From contig JBEKNN010000005.1 of assembly GCA_049522755.1 (NCBI GenBank), positions 22,483 to 86,482 on the forward strand: a stretch of 64,000 nucleotides of DNA, given 5' to 3'. Below are positions 25,516 to 35,487 of the stretch, in pieces. The first letter of the stretch is position 1. Each line of letters opens with the position of its first letter. The notes beneath the pieces are model-generated. The model worked only from the letters and a program-made list of their open reading frames with translations. It did no database searches and was not told the origin of the DNA. A program made the position numbers and the translations under genes. Source of the DNA: PALSA-243 sp049522755. Lineage in GTDB: Bacteria; Acidobacteriota; Terriglobia; Bryobacterales; Bryobacteraceae.

Positions 25516-27741
25516 ATGAGGGCAGCTCCCTTTGGGCTTCCACTGGCAATCGCCGCGGCCGGTTTGAGCGCGTGGGCGCAGGTCTCCGCCACCATCGATA
25601 TCAACACCGCGCAGACTACGCCGCTTAACGCCAATTTCAGTGGGTTCAACGACGAGGTGGTTTTTCCGGCAGAGTTCTTCGACTACCGGCTGAACGCGAT
25701 CGCGGCTGAGTTAGCGCCGGGTTGGGTGAGGTACCCAAGCGGCAGCTTTAGCGACGCGTTCAACAGGCAGACCGGCCTGATGGCGTCCTCATGGGCGGCG
25801 CAGTTTCAGGGTACGAATATCGCCACGCTGCTGACCGAGGCGGTTCCATGGGTCAACGGGAAAGGAGGCGGCTCGTTTGTGGATGGGGCGAACCGGGCGA
25901 ATTTTCTGGGCGCGAAACTGATTGTCTGCGTCTACGGTTTCACGGATACCGCCCAGTCGGCCGGCCAGATGGCTGCATTCGCCAAGGCCAATAATATTCC
26001 CGTGGCGGTGTGGGAGCTATCCAACGAGCCTTATTTGTATCCAAGCTTTTTCACTTCGGGCGCCGACTATGTCACCAAGATGAAGCCGTATCGCGACGCC
26101 ATCAAGGCGGCCGACGCCAACGCCGTCGTGGCTATCTTTTTCATCGACGCCGGCGACGCTACTCCCAATCCAACCTGGAACCAATCGATCATAAGCTATG
26201 GGACGCCTTACTGGGACGCGGTAACTTACCATCACTATCCGCCGCAGAGTACCGGCGCCTTCAGCCAGTGGATGGCGGATGAGAATGCCGTGCTGGCGAC
26301 TAAGACATCGGCGTATGTTACCGGCTATCTCGCGCCGCTGAATCCGCCCGGTACGAAGTTCCTCATCTCGGAGTTTCTTCCCTCCAACGACGGATTGGGC
26401 ACAGGCACTTCATTGACCGACGGGACGCTCTATGGCGCTATCTACGCGGCTGAATACACGATGCGGATGTCGAGCGTGCCCGCCATGTTGTATGTAGGAA
26501 TGCACGCACTCACGGGTACTACGGGCGTGTATGCGGTGAACGCTCATTACACCGACGTACAGAATGCGTATGACGCGGGGACAACCATTGACACTCTGAC
26601 GCTCGATTTCGGCTATTACCTCACGGCGCAGCCCCTGGGATTAGCGGTGTTGAACGGCGTTCTGCAAAACACGACTTCCGTGGATGCGACCACTGTCACC
26701 GGCGGCGCGACTGTGCCCGCTACAGGTCTGGGTACAATTCCAGCTCTCTACGCGCAGGCGTACACCACTGCCACCGGTCGGCAAAGCGTGGTGATCGCGA
26801 ACAAGGGCGCGACGGCCAATCAGGTGACGATTCGGGTCAACGGCACGCCGGCGATCGGGCCGCTGCCCGTCACATTCATCGCTGGGTCAGACCCCGCTAC
26901 GCAGAACACGGCGGACAGCCAGAATGCCGTCGCGGTGCAGACATCCACCTTGTTTAACCCTGTCACTGTGCCCGCTTATAGCGTGGTGCGGGTGGATCTG
27001 AATCCCTCATTTGTCGCGTCAGCGGTTAACAGCGCCAGTTACGCATCGAGTGTGGTGGCGCCGCAGGAGATTGTGTCGCTGTTCGGATCGGAAATAGCCT
27101 TGCAGACGGCCAGCGCGTCACTGCCTCCTCCCACGGTTCTCGGAGCGCCTCGGTTCAGATCACCGACAGCGCAGGCAACAGTCAGCTGGCGCCGCTGTTC
27201 TCGGTCTCTTACTCCCAGGCGAACATTCTGATTCCGTCGGGTCTCGCAGCCGGCCAGGCGAGCTTCACAACGCTGCACGGGCCGCCGACGCCAGCGGCGC
27301 AACCGGTGTCGCTGACCGGGTCGATGACCATCGCGTCATCCGCGCCGGGACTCTACAGCGCGAACGCGGACGGCGCGGGCGTCGCCGCTGCCGTCGCTTT
27401 TCGCATTACCGCGGCCCAATCAGACAGTGAGTGAGACAGCGTTCACCTGCAATCCGCCCGCGGTGCGTAGCTGTCTGGCATCGCCACTGAGCCTGGGCGC
27501 GGCGACTGACACGCTGTATGTGGAACTTTATGGCACGGGAATCCGCGGCGCCGCGTCGGTTCAATGTTATGTGGGCGGGCTGAGCGTGCCGGTGCTCTAC
27601 GCCGGGCCGGTAGCGGCGAACGCGGGCCTGGATCAAGTGAATATCTCGATCCCGAAGAGTCTGGCGGGCACGGGCGATGTGCGGGTATATCTGGTTGCGG
27701 ATGGAGCGATCTCGAACGTGGTCGGCTTGAACGTGCAGTGA
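25516..27741 (+). pseudogene. Secreted clan GH-A glycoside hydrolase with TIGR03437-type C-terminal domain, two frameshifts
   Basis: The N-terminal 490 residues are intact: signal peptide (to AWAQ), then a TIM-barrel hydrolase resembling GH39/51/79-type enzymes, with WELSNEPYL (acid/base Glu after Asn), VTYHHYPP and KFLISEFLPS (nucleophile Glu). The C-terminal acidobacterial TIGR03437 domain begins at VNSASYASSVVAPQEIVSLFG, but one G is missing near 27145 (ggagcgcctcg where ggaggcgcctcg restores the frame); the uncorrected frame stops at 27231. The restored frame reads ASVQITDSAGNSQLAPLFSV, then shifts again near 27425 into SETAFTCNPPAVRSC ... GTGIRGAASVQCYVGGL and ends normally at 27741. The catalytic part could still be made, with a damaged tail. 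Confidence 0.72.
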
Positions 27742-27760
27742 GCCTTCGCCATGACGGCAG

Positions 27761-28666
27761 TTACTGCTTGCTCTGCGGCGTCTGGTTAGTACTTAGTGGT
27801 CCAACTGGACTTACTAACTCCGTCCGCCAGATGGGGCAGCCATCACAGAACGGACCCTCCGATTTTACAAAGGCCGGCGGGCTTCCATCGAGAATCCAAA
27901 CACGGGTGTCGGGCGGCTGCTTGCCCACTAACGGGGCGACTACTCCACGAACGCCGCCGATGTCAACTTTGACAACATACCTTGTGGCCTTATGGCGGGC
28001 GCCGCCGGTCAAGAACCAGTCTTCGCCTTCGGCGCTAATGGCAAGTTTTACCAGTAGAGGCTTGGGCGCGGCCACTACCATGGATGCGGCGGCCGATTGT
28101 GCGCCAGGGGCAATATTCTTAAGGAGGACGGGCACTATGCCGTTGGCAAGGTTTGGCGGAGGCTCCAGGCGGTCAGTGACTGCTTTCTCGCTTCCGTCGC
28201 TATCGGCATAACGGACCGCGACCAGACCGGTGGAACCGTTGACTGAGACATCCATCTGGCGTTTGAATACCGGACCCTTTTGCACCAGGTGATCGGAGAG
28301 AATGTGGAAACTGCCTTTCTGCGAAAAAACCGTGGTTTCGTCCTGTAGCGAGCCATCTTTGAAATGAAAGACCAGCCGGCTGGTAACTGCGCCGCCGTGG
28401 GTCGCCTGGGTCGAGTCACCATCGGCAATAATTGCACCGTCTAACGTGCGTAAGGTCAGGAAGCCGTGGATTTCGCCCTCCACATAGCGTACCGCGATGG
28501 GCTCGATAGGGATAGTGGACGTATGGCATACAGCCGCACAGCACAGCGCGAAGGCAAGAAATCCAAACCACCGGGAACGTCCGCCGGTGAGAAGCGCGAA
28601 AGACCGGGATTTGCGGCCATGGCGCTGCGAACTGCAATTCTGAGTGAGCTGTTTCACCACCGACAT
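27761..28666 (-). CDS. Secreted protein of unknown function
   Basis: About 301 residues from the ATG at 28666 (GGAG ten bases upstream); an alternative ATG at 28768 adds 34 residues. The start is uncertain. A basic N-terminus precedes a hydrophobic segment (WFGFLAFALCCAAVCHT), so the protein is secreted or membrane-anchored. The body has beta-rich stretches (HGFLTLRTLDGAIIADGDSTQ, VTSRLVFHFKDGSLQDETTVF) seen in acidobacterial unknowns that look like lipid- or polysaccharide-handling periplasmic proteins, and it ends with FCDGCPIWRTELVSP, whose CDGC could bind metal or form a disulfide. I do not recognise a named family. Confidence 0.6.
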   Translation of the reverse strand: MSVVKQLTQNCSSQRHGRKSRSFALLTGGRSRWFGFLAFALCCAAVCHTSTIPIEPIAVRYVEGEIHGFLTLRTLDGAIIADGDSTQATHGGAVTSRLVFHFKDGSLQDETTVFSQKGSFHILSDHLVQKGPVFKRQMDVSVNGSTGLVAVRYADSDGSEKAVTDRLEPPPNLANGIVPVLLKNIAPGAQSAAASMVVAAPKPLLVKLAISAEGEDWFLTGGARHKATRYVVKVDIGGVRGVVAPLVGKQPPDTRVWILDGSPPAFVKSEGPFCDGCPIWRTELVSPVGPLSTNQTPQSKQ

Positions 28667-28794
28667 CGGCTTGGTCTCCGGAATGGCAGTAGCAATTAAA
28701 CGACCGAAGTGGGAAGTGCTCGCAACGAGGCCGATTCGTTGAAACTTACTTCCGGGTTCAGAATGCAATTGCTGCTAAGGTTTAATCCGGACTA

Positions 28795-29554
28795 ATGACT
28801 TCCCATCTCGCCATCCGAATTCTTATTCTATTTCTCGCTACGGCTGGAGTGGCGGCGAAGTAACCGATCGGGACGGTCAGCCATTGCGTGGAGTGAACGT
28901 GCGGCTCGCAGCGTACGCATCGTGGGCGGTATGAGGCAAACCAACGCCGACCGTACGGCTACCACCGACGACCGGGGAATTTTTCGCGTCTGGAATCTTT
29001 TGCCGGGTAAGTACTACGTTGAGGTGGCCGGCCGCAGTGGAGGCGCCAATTTGTATGCAGGCGATTCACCGCCGCAATACAATGCGGATCAGGCTTTTCT
29101 TCCGGGCTACTTCGGCGGCGGCAGAAGCCTGGAGTCGGCGGCCCCCGTCGAGATCGAGGCTGGAACCGAAGCCACGGCCGATGCCGCCCTGAAGCTTGAG
29201 CCTTCCAACAAGATTCGCGGCTCCCTGGCGAATTTCGTTCCCCGGCGGACCGTCAAGTTCGAACTCTTTGCGGCCGATGAGGATGTCTCCGCGAGCCGAG
29301 TAAGCGTCAATGGGAACACCGGACGGTTCGAGATTCAGGACGTAGTGGCTGGCGCCTACACTTTGCGCGCGACCCAGGGCGAGAGTGTCGCTGAGGTTGG
29401 CGTTAGCGTCAATGGCAATGACGTGGATGGAATATTGGCGCAGCTTATGCCGGGCGTAGACATCAAGATTGTCACTCGTTTCGCCGGCGTACAGGGGCAC
29501 AATCCGCCGGCGGCCTATGCCAAGCGGTTCCCGCGGCAAAACTGGATTAGCTAG
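28795..29554 (+). pseudogene. Carboxypeptidase-regulatory-like secreted protein, frameshifted twice
   Basis: Three pieces in three frames. An ATG at 28795 gives a signal peptide (HLAIRILILFLATAGVAAK) that ends at a stop at 28861. The next frame reads GEVTDRDGQPLRGVNVRLAA, the standard start of a carboxypeptidase regulatory-like (CNA-B/SdrD type) beta sandwich. After a second shift near 28910-28920 the third frame continues with TNADRTATTDDRGIFRVWNL, LPGKYYVEV and then about 150 residues of beta-rich acidobacterial sequence to TAG at 29554. Relatives have this order in one frame. A shortened GTG-initiated product from 28922 would lack an export signal. Confidence 0.6.
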
Positions 29555-29617
29555 CTAACTGAAGTTACTCGCGCCGTTAGTGAGCTCAGTAAGTTAGCTA
29601 CAACACTGGTCACTAAC
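29552..29617. repeat. Two interleaved inverted repeats
   Basis: Arms tagctaact (29552-29560) / agttagcta (29592-29600), and gttagtga (29576-29583) / tcactaac (29610-29617). The second pair straddles the right arm of the first, so the stems are mutually exclusive or would form a pseudoknot. Lies between the pseudogene end and the ADOP gene end. Confidence 0.5.
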
Positions 29618-29633
29618 GCCTCGATTGTAAAAC

Positions 29634-29682
29634 GCGTTCACACGAGTGTGAACGCTGCACGCAAAAGTGCGTGCGCCACGGC
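29634..29682. repeat. Double-hairpin REP-like element, copy 1
   Basis: Two adjacent palindromes: gcgttcacac-ga-gtgtgaacgc (10-base arms) and gcacgca-aaag-tgcgtgc, ending gccacggcc. Nearly identical copies lie at 32380-32427 (intergenic) and 59508-59555 (inside a coding region, opposite orientation). This copy sits just downstream of the first ADOP permease stop. Confidence 0.8.
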
Positions 29683-29688
29683 CAAGCC

Positions 29689-32325
29689 CTATTCCGAACG
29701 CAGCATACTAACCGGATCGATCCGCACCGCGTGAATCACCGCCGGCAGCGCGGCCAGCAGCGCCGCCGCCAGAATGGCGAACAACGGCAGCGCCAGCATG
29801 GCCGGGTCGGTGGCCTTCACCTGGAAGAACAGCGATTCGATGTATCGCACCGATGCTAAACCAAGCGCCATTCCCGCTAGCGCGCCCGCGGCCACCATTG
29901 CCAACACGTCCACCGCCACCAGCCGCGCGATGCCGCCGGCCTGCGCGCCGATCGCCATCCGAATGCCAATCTCCTTCCGCCGCTGCAGCACCGAATAGTC
30001 CAGCACGCCAAACAGTCCGATACCCGCGAGCAACAGCGCCACCGCCGCGAAGAACAGCGTCAACATCGCCAGCAGGCGCTCGCTGACTGTATGTTGCTGA
30101 ACGAGTGCGGCCTGTGTCCGGATGTTACTGACGCGGAATCCCGGACGCGCCCGTGACGCCTCGCGGCGCAGAACTGCCGCCAGTTCCAGCGGGTTTCGGC
30201 TGGATGTGCGCACTATGAATGTCCCGCGGCTGTAGTTCGCTTGGAAAGGGAAATAAGCAATGGGCTGCATTGGCTCGCGCATGTCCTTGTAACGGGTGTC
30301 CGCCACCAAACCCACCACCTGATATCTGGTACGCCGGCCTTCATTGGCAACAACCTCAAACGACTTGCCGACTGGGCTCTCGATTCCGAAGTACTGCTTC
30401 GCGAATGTCTGGTTGACCATGGCCGACCCCGGCAGCGCATCGCTTGCGCCAAAATCCCTGCCTTTGAGCAAAGGAATTTTCATCACCTGTCGCCACTCGG
30501 GCGAGATACTTAGAAAATAGGATGCGACCGCACCCGGAGCGGCTCCGTTCACTGAGATGAATCCGTTCCAGCTCTCTCCGGTCATCAACGGCCACTCGCA
30601 CATCGCCACCGCCTCGACGCCCTGCACCGTGCGCAGATGTTCCGCGACCTGCTGCCATGCAGCCGGCGGCTGCGGAAGCGCCGTCAGCGTCTCCAGCGTG
30701 AGAAGCCGCTCGACGGAAAATCCAGTAGCTTGATGGGAAAGCCGCCCGGACGTCGCGACGCAGAGTCCCGCGACGAAAAGTACGAGAAAGCAGAAGGCAA
30801 CCTGGACTGCGATCAGCGCTTGCATCAGGCGCGGCCGCGAGTGCGGACGGTCTCCACCCTTGAGCGCACTCGCGGGCTTCACCCCTGACGCGCGCAGAGC
30901 CGGCGCCAGGCCAAACAGGCAGGTCACGCCAAGGGCTAATGCCAAGCCGAATCCCAGCACTCTCCAATCCGCTGCAAGAACCAGGCGCGTCGGGTTCTCG
31001 CTCGTACCGATCATGCTGACGACGAATGGCGCGGACCACCAGGCGAAGCAGGCGCCGATGCCTGCCGCCAGTAACGTCAGCCATGCGCACTCCACCAGCA
31101 GCAGTTGGACCAGGCGCCCCCGCCCGGCGCCGATGGACACTCGCAGAGCCATCTCGCGCTGCCGCGCCGCCGCCTGCGCCGTCATCAGATTGGCGACGTT
31201 GGCGCACGCGATCAGAAGCACCAGCGCTACCAGCAAACCAAGCGCCATGAGCGGCATTCCGTACTCTTTCTGCATCCCTGACACGCCGGCCGGCGCGGGG
31301 CTTACCAGCAATTTCTGGCTCAGGTATCCGTCCATTTCCTGCTTCGGTATTGCGGCGAAACCCTTCGCGCTTTCCTCCAGGAATCCTCGAAACACGGCGC
31401 GCAGTCTCTCATGAACGGGTGAGACGTCGACGCCCGGCTTCAACTCGACGAACGTCCGGAACCAGCGATAATCCGAACGCACAATCGCGTTATGCTTTGC
31501 CATCATGGTGGGAACGAAAATGTCCGTTACGGTTCCCGGCGCGGTTCCGGTAAACTTTGCCTGTGCAACGCCGATGATCCGATAGAGGTCATCGCCCGTC
31601 CGAAAGGTCCGCCCGATCACGCTGTGGTCCTGTCCAAAACGCCGCGTCCAATAATCGTAAGACAGCACGGCGTAGGGATGTGCGCCCGGCGTCACGTCGT
31701 CACTTTCCGTAAATAGCCGGCCCAGCGCGGGGCGAACTCCGAACGAGCCGAACATCCAACCCGAGACGTACTGTTGATAGGCTTTTTCCATCTCCGGATC
31801 CGACCGGTAAGTCAGATCGATTCGGGCGGCATTCGAGATAGCGATCAACTCGGCTTGGTCCCTTACCACGGCGCGCATCTGCCGGAACATAGGATAGGCA
31901 CACGCGTCACCAGTGGCGATTTTGCCGTCCGGGCCGGTGGATTGATGGGACAAAACGTAGAGCCGCTCAGACCCGGCGACTGGCAATGGCCGCCATAGCG
32001 TGGCGTCGATGAGCCGGAATGCCGAGGTGCATGCGCCAATCGCAAGCGCGAGTGAAAGGATGGCCGCTGCGGAGGTCACCTTTCGCTTCATAAGTTGCCG
32101 CCATCCAAAGACAGCGTCGGCGCGGAGCGAATCGAGCCACGGGATGAGATGGATGTCGCGGCTCTCTTCGCTATGCCGTAGCGCGGAGCCGAACGCTCTG
32201 CGGGCTTCGGCGGCGTCGCGCCCCTGCTCGATGGCGTCTTCGATATGCGACTGTAGCTCTTCCTCGATTTCGCGGGCGACACTGTCAGAGCGAATGAGAT
32301 TGGCGATGCGTGACCAAAGCGACAT
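29689..32325 (-). CDS. ADOP-family orphan FtsX/MacB-type permease
   Basis: The start is the ATG at 32325, nine bases after AGGAGG. The 878-residue protein has the N-terminal cytoplasmic prefix of acidobacterial duplicated orphan permeases (SLWSRIANLIRSD ... LQSHIEDAIEQGRDAAEARR, about 1-60), a membrane helix (about 88-110), a MacB-type periplasmic core domain, and two FtsX blocks of three helices (about 370-480 and 750-870) with the conserved EIGIRMAIGAQ motif before the last block. No ATP-binding subunit is encoded nearby, as usual for this family. It is a tandem paralogue of the next gene upstream; the intergenic gap (108 bases) contains the REP-like element. Substrate unknown. Confidence 0.9.
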   Translation of the reverse strand: MSLWSRIANLIRSDSVAREIEEELQSHIEDAIEQGRDAAEARRAFGSALRHSEESRDIHLIPWLDSLRADAVFGWRQLMKRKVTSAAAILSLALAIGACTSAFRLIDATLWRPLPVAGSERLYVLSHQSTGPDGKIATGDACAYPMFRQMRAVVRDQAELIAISNAARIDLTYRSDPEMEKAYQQYVSGWMFGSFGVRPALGRLFTESDDVTPGAHPYAVLSYDYWTRRFGQDHSVIGRTFRTGDDLYRIIGVAQAKFTGTAPGTVTDIFVPTMMAKHNAIVRSDYRWFRTFVELKPGVDVSPVHERLRAVFRGFLEESAKGFAAIPKQEMDGYLSQKLLVSPAPAGVSGMQKEYGMPLMALGLLVALVLLIACANVANLMTAQAAARQREMALRVSIGAGRGRLVQLLLVECAWLTLLAAGIGACFAWWSAPFVVSMIGTSENPTRLVLAADWRVLGFGLALALGVTCLFGLAPALRASGVKPASALKGGDRPHSRPRLMQALIAVQVAFCFLVLFVAGLCVATSGRLSHQATGFSVERLLTLETLTALPQPPAAWQQVAEHLRTVQGVEAVAMCEWPLMTGESWNGFISVNGAAPGAVASYFLSISPEWRQVMKIPLLKGRDFGASDALPGSAMVNQTFAKQYFGIESPVGKSFEVVANEGRRTRYQVVGLVADTRYKDMREPMQPIAYFPFQANYSRGTFIVRTSSRNPLELAAVLRREASRARPGFRVSNIRTQAALVQQHTVSERLLAMLTLFFAAVALLLAGIGLFGVLDYSVLQRRKEIGIRMAIGAQAGGIARLVAVDVLAMVAAGALAGMALGLASVRYIESLFFQVKATDPAMLALPLFAILAAALLAALPAVIHAVRIDPVSMLRSE

Positions 32326-32379
32326 ATTCAAGAACCTCCTAACCCTTCATGGGAACGCATTTTCCCAGCCGCCAACAGC

Positions 32380-32427
32380 GCGTTCACACGAGTGTGAACG
32401 CTGCACGCAGAGTGCGTGCGCCACGGC
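32380..32427. repeat. Double-hairpin REP-like element, copy 2
   Basis: gcgttcacac-ga-gtgtgaacgc then gcacgca-ga-gtgcgtgc and gccacggcc, in the same position relative to the second ADOP stop as copy 1 is to the first. Gene and repeat were therefore duplicated together. Confidence 0.8.
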
Positions 32428-32433
32428 CAAGCC

Positions 32434-35094
32434 CTACTCCGAACGCAGCATAATGACTGGATCGATATGCACCGCGTGGATCACCGCCGGCAGCGCGGCC
32501 AGCAGCGCCGCCGCCACAATGGTCAGCGAGGGTATCGCCAGCATCGCCGGGTCGGTGGCCTTCACCTGGAAGAACAGCGATTCAATGTATCGCGCCGACG
32601 CCAGACCGAGCGCTACGCCTCCCAGCGCCCCGGCCGCCACCATCGACAGGACATCCACCGCCACCAGCCGCGCGATGCCGCCGGCTTGCGCGCCGATCGC
32701 CATGCGAATGCCGATCTCCTTCCTCCGCAGCAACACCGAGTAGTCCAGCACGCCGTACAACCCCACCCCTGCCAGCAGCAGCGCGATTCCCGCGAAGAAT
32801 ACGCCCAGCATCGCCAGCAGCCGCTCACGCACCGTGTGCGCCTGGTCGATCTCGGTTTGTGTGCGTATGTTGCTCACACGAAATTCCGCGCGTGCATTCG
32901 GCACTTCCCGGCGAAGTATCGACGCGAGGGCGAGCGGATTCGCACTGGACGTGCGGACCACGAATGTGCCGCGGCTCATCGGCAGAAACGCTCCCTTGGC
33001 ATCGATCGCTTGAAACGGAACGTAGGCCGTCGGCCGGATGGGCCGTCGCATGTCGTCTCTTGAGCGGGCGTCGCCGACGAAGCCCACCACCTGAAAACGA
33101 GACCGCGAATCGCCGGGCCCGACTCTCTCGAACCACTTCCCAATTGGATTTTCACCGTCGAAATACTGCTTCGCGAAACTCTGATTGACTATTGCTACCG
33201 CCGGACTGGCATCGCCCGGGACAAAGTCTCTGCCGCCGAGGAGAGGAATCCGCATCGTATCCATCCAGCCCGGCGAAACATTCAGAAAATCGGAAAAGAC
33301 TTCGGATGGCGCTCCGCCGTTAATCGAAATATCGCCGACCGCGCTCTCGCCGCTCATCAGCGGCCATACCGTTAACGCGGCCGTCTCCACGCCGGGGACC
33401 CCGCGCAGATGCTCGAGCACCTGCTGCCAATAGACCGGCAGCTGCGGACGCCGCGGCAGTGTTTCCAGGTTGAGAATCCGCTGCGCGGAGAACCCTGTGG
33501 GCTGATGCGACAGCCGGTCGAACGTGCTTGAGAACAGGCCTGCCGCGAAGTGCACCACAAAACAGAAAGCAATCTGGACCGCGATCAGCGCGTGCATCAG
33601 CCTGCGGCGCGAGTGCGGATCTTCGCCGCCCTTCAGCACGCCGGCCGGCCTGACTGCCGAGGCGCGCAGCGCAGGCCCGAGACCAAGCACAAAGGTCACC
33701 ACTAGAGCCAGCGCCAGGCCGAATCCGAGAACCCGCCAGTCCGCCGGAAGTATCAGGCGCGCGGGGTTATCCGGCGAGTCGATCATGCCGACGATAAACG
33801 GCGCGGCCCACCACGCGAATAACCCGCCAATGACCGTGGCGATAAACGCCAGCCAGATGCTTTCCATCAGCAGCAACTGTGTCAGACGCCATCGCGTGGC
33901 GCCGATCGAGATGCGGAGCGCCATTTCACGCGCCCGCGCCGCCGCCTGCGCCGTCATCAGGTTGGCGACGTTGGCGCACGCAATCAGCAGCACCAGCGCC
34001 ACCAGGATTCCGAGAGCGGTGAGCGCGCTGCGGTAATACCTCTGCAGATTGGAGCGTCCGCTGCCCGCGGGCTCCAGCAACAGCTTTTCTTGACGGGCTT
34101 CCTCCCGCCGCCGGTCGATGGCGGAAAAACTCTTCGCCCGCTCCTCCTCGACCGCGCGATAGGTTACGCTCAGCATCTGGTGAACGGGCTCGGGCGCAAT
34201 GCCCGGCCGCAATGCCACCATTGTCCGCAGCCAGAAGTTGTTGGAGCTGGCGAGCGTGCGTGGATTCTTCATCGCCATGGGAAGGAAGATGTCGGTTACC
34301 GTACCGGTTTCCGTGCCGGTAAAGCCCTCCGGGGCCACGCCGGCGATCTCAAAGTGGGTATCGCCCATGCGAAAGGTTCGGCCGATCACGTTCCGGTCCT
34401 GTCCGAAGCGGCGCGTCCAATACTCGTAAGAGAGCACGGCGTAGGGGCTCGCGCCGACCTTGTCATCGTCGTTCTCGGTAAGCAGCCGCCCTGCAGCCGG
34501 GTGCAGTCCGAACGCGCCGAACATCCAGCCGGAAACGAATTGCCGGTATGCTTTCTCCATCTCCTGGTCTGAGCCATAGGTCAAATCGCTGCGTTCCGCG
34601 TATGAGATCGCGATCAGCTCGGCCTCCCCCCGCGCCGTGGAGCGCATCTGGAGGAACATCGGATACGAGCAGCTATCGTATACAAAGGTCTTGCCATCGG
34701 CGCCGATGTCCTCAAAAGCGACCACGTACAGCCGCTCCGGGTTCGCAACCGGCAATGGCCGCAGCAGCAGGGCGTCGATGAGCCGGAATGCCGACGTGCA
34801 TGACCCGATCGCCAGAGCCAGCGACAGGATGGCCGCCGCGGACGTCGCCTTGCGCTTCATAATCTGCCGCCAGCCGAAGACGGCGTCGGCGCGCAGCGAA
34901 TCGATCCACGGGATAAGCCGGATGTCGCGGCTCTCTTCGCGCCGCCGTAGCGCGGAGCCAAACGCTCTGCGGGCTTCAGCGGGGTCGCGGCCTAGCTCGA
35001 TCGCTTCCTCAATATGCGCGTGGAGCTCTTCATCGATTTCACGGTTCAAGCCGTCGCCGCGAAGGACATTTGCGATGCGCGACCAAAGCGACAT
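32434..35094 (-). CDS. ADOP-family orphan FtsX/MacB-type permease, tandem paralogue
   Basis: An 886-residue paralogue of the downstream permease, with the same order: prefix (SLWSRIANVLRGDGLNREI, about 1-60), first helix, MacB-type periplasmic core, FtsX blocks and a terminal PVIMLRSE. The start codon lies two bases after the PadR stop (TAACTATG), so regulator and permease are translationally coupled; no separate ribosome site is needed. Control by the PadR protein is very likely. The two permeases keep high identity at both ends and differ more in the periplasmic core, the part expected to meet ligand. Confidence 0.9.
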   Translation of the reverse strand: MSLWSRIANVLRGDGLNREIDEELHAHIEEAIELGRDPAEARRAFGSALRRREESRDIRLIPWIDSLRADAVFGWRQIMKRKATSAAAILSLALAIGSCTSAFRLIDALLLRPLPVANPERLYVVAFEDIGADGKTFVYDSCSYPMFLQMRSTARGEAELIAISYAERSDLTYGSDQEMEKAYRQFVSGWMFGAFGLHPAAGRLLTENDDDKVGASPYAVLSYEYWTRRFGQDRNVIGRTFRMGDTHFEIAGVAPEGFTGTETGTVTDIFLPMAMKNPRTLASSNNFWLRTMVALRPGIAPEPVHQMLSVTYRAVEEERAKSFSAIDRRREEARQEKLLLEPAGSGRSNLQRYYRSALTALGILVALVLLIACANVANLMTAQAAARAREMALRISIGATRWRLTQLLLMESIWLAFIATVIGGLFAWWAAPFIVGMIDSPDNPARLILPADWRVLGFGLALALVVTFVLGLGPALRASAVRPAGVLKGGEDPHSRRRLMHALIAVQIAFCFVVHFAAGLFSSTFDRLSHQPTGFSAQRILNLETLPRRPQLPVYWQQVLEHLRGVPGVETAALTVWPLMSGESAVGDISINGGAPSEVFSDFLNVSPGWMDTMRIPLLGGRDFVPGDASPAVAIVNQSFAKQYFDGENPIGKWFERVGPGDSRSRFQVVGFVGDARSRDDMRRPIRPTAYVPFQAIDAKGAFLPMSRGTFVVRTSSANPLALASILRREVPNARAEFRVSNIRTQTEIDQAHTVRERLLAMLGVFFAGIALLLAGVGLYGVLDYSVLLRRKEIGIRMAIGAQAGGIARLVAVDVLSMVAAGALGGVALGLASARYIESLFFQVKATDPAMLAIPSLTIVAAALLAALPAVIHAVHIDPVIMLRSE

Positions 35095-35096
35095 AG

Positions 35097-35426
35097 TTAA
35101 GCCATCCTCAGGACGCGATTCACGGCCGAAGTGACCGCTTGCCAGCGCGACTCTTCCGCGGCAAGCTGCCTCTTGCCCCCCGCCGTCAATTCATAGATAC
35201 GCGCCCTGCGCCCGGTGTCTTTCACGATCCACTCGGCGCGAATCCAGCCGGCTTCTTCCATCCGATGGAGCGCCGGATAGAGCGAGCCTTCCTCGACGCG
35301 GAGCACTTCCGCGGACATGCCCTGGATGGCGGACATGATGGCGTAGCCGTGAAGGCGCGGCCGCCGCGAGAGGATCTTCAACACCAGCAGATCGAGCGAG
35401 CCTTGCAGCGAATCGGGTTTGGGCAT
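35097..35426 (-). CDS. PadR-family transcriptional regulator
   Basis: 109 residues with the PadR winged-helix fold: SLDLLVLKILSRRPRLHGYAI, the wing region VEEGSLYPALHRMEEAGWI, and YELTAGGKRQLAAEESRW leading to a short C-terminal helix (PadR-s2 size). It is the first gene of the PadR-ADOP-ADOP set, and its stop is two bases from the first permease. Small PadR regulators of this kind usually repress their own operon and release DNA on binding a ligand or a partner; a palindromic site directly upstream (35430-35450) fits autoregulation. Confidence 0.9.
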   Translation of the reverse strand: MPKPDSLQGSLDLLVLKILSRRPRLHGYAIMSAIQGMSAEVLRVEEGSLYPALHRMEEAGWIRAEWIVKDTGRRARIYELTAGGKRQLAAEESRWQAVTSAVNRVLRMA

Positions 35427-35429
35427 ACT

Positions 35430-35450
35430 CAGACGTCTGAATACGTATAC
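35430..35450. promoter_or_regulatory. Candidate PadR operator
   Basis: cagacgtctg (perfect 10-base palindrome, 35430-35439) next to atacgtatac (35441-35450, overlapping ATACGTAT and GTATAC palindromes), starting four bases before the PadR ATG. The spacing overlaps where RNA polymerase would bind. Assignment rests on symmetry and position. Confidence 0.45.
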
Positions 35451-35487
35451 TGGCGAGCGGCAAAAAGGTTACGACACATTCATCCTG

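Noticed and set aside
29634..32427. CRISPR-like repeats
   Set aside because: The gcgttcacac element is internally palindromic and its copies are 2.7 kb apart with genes between; no spacer array or cas genes.
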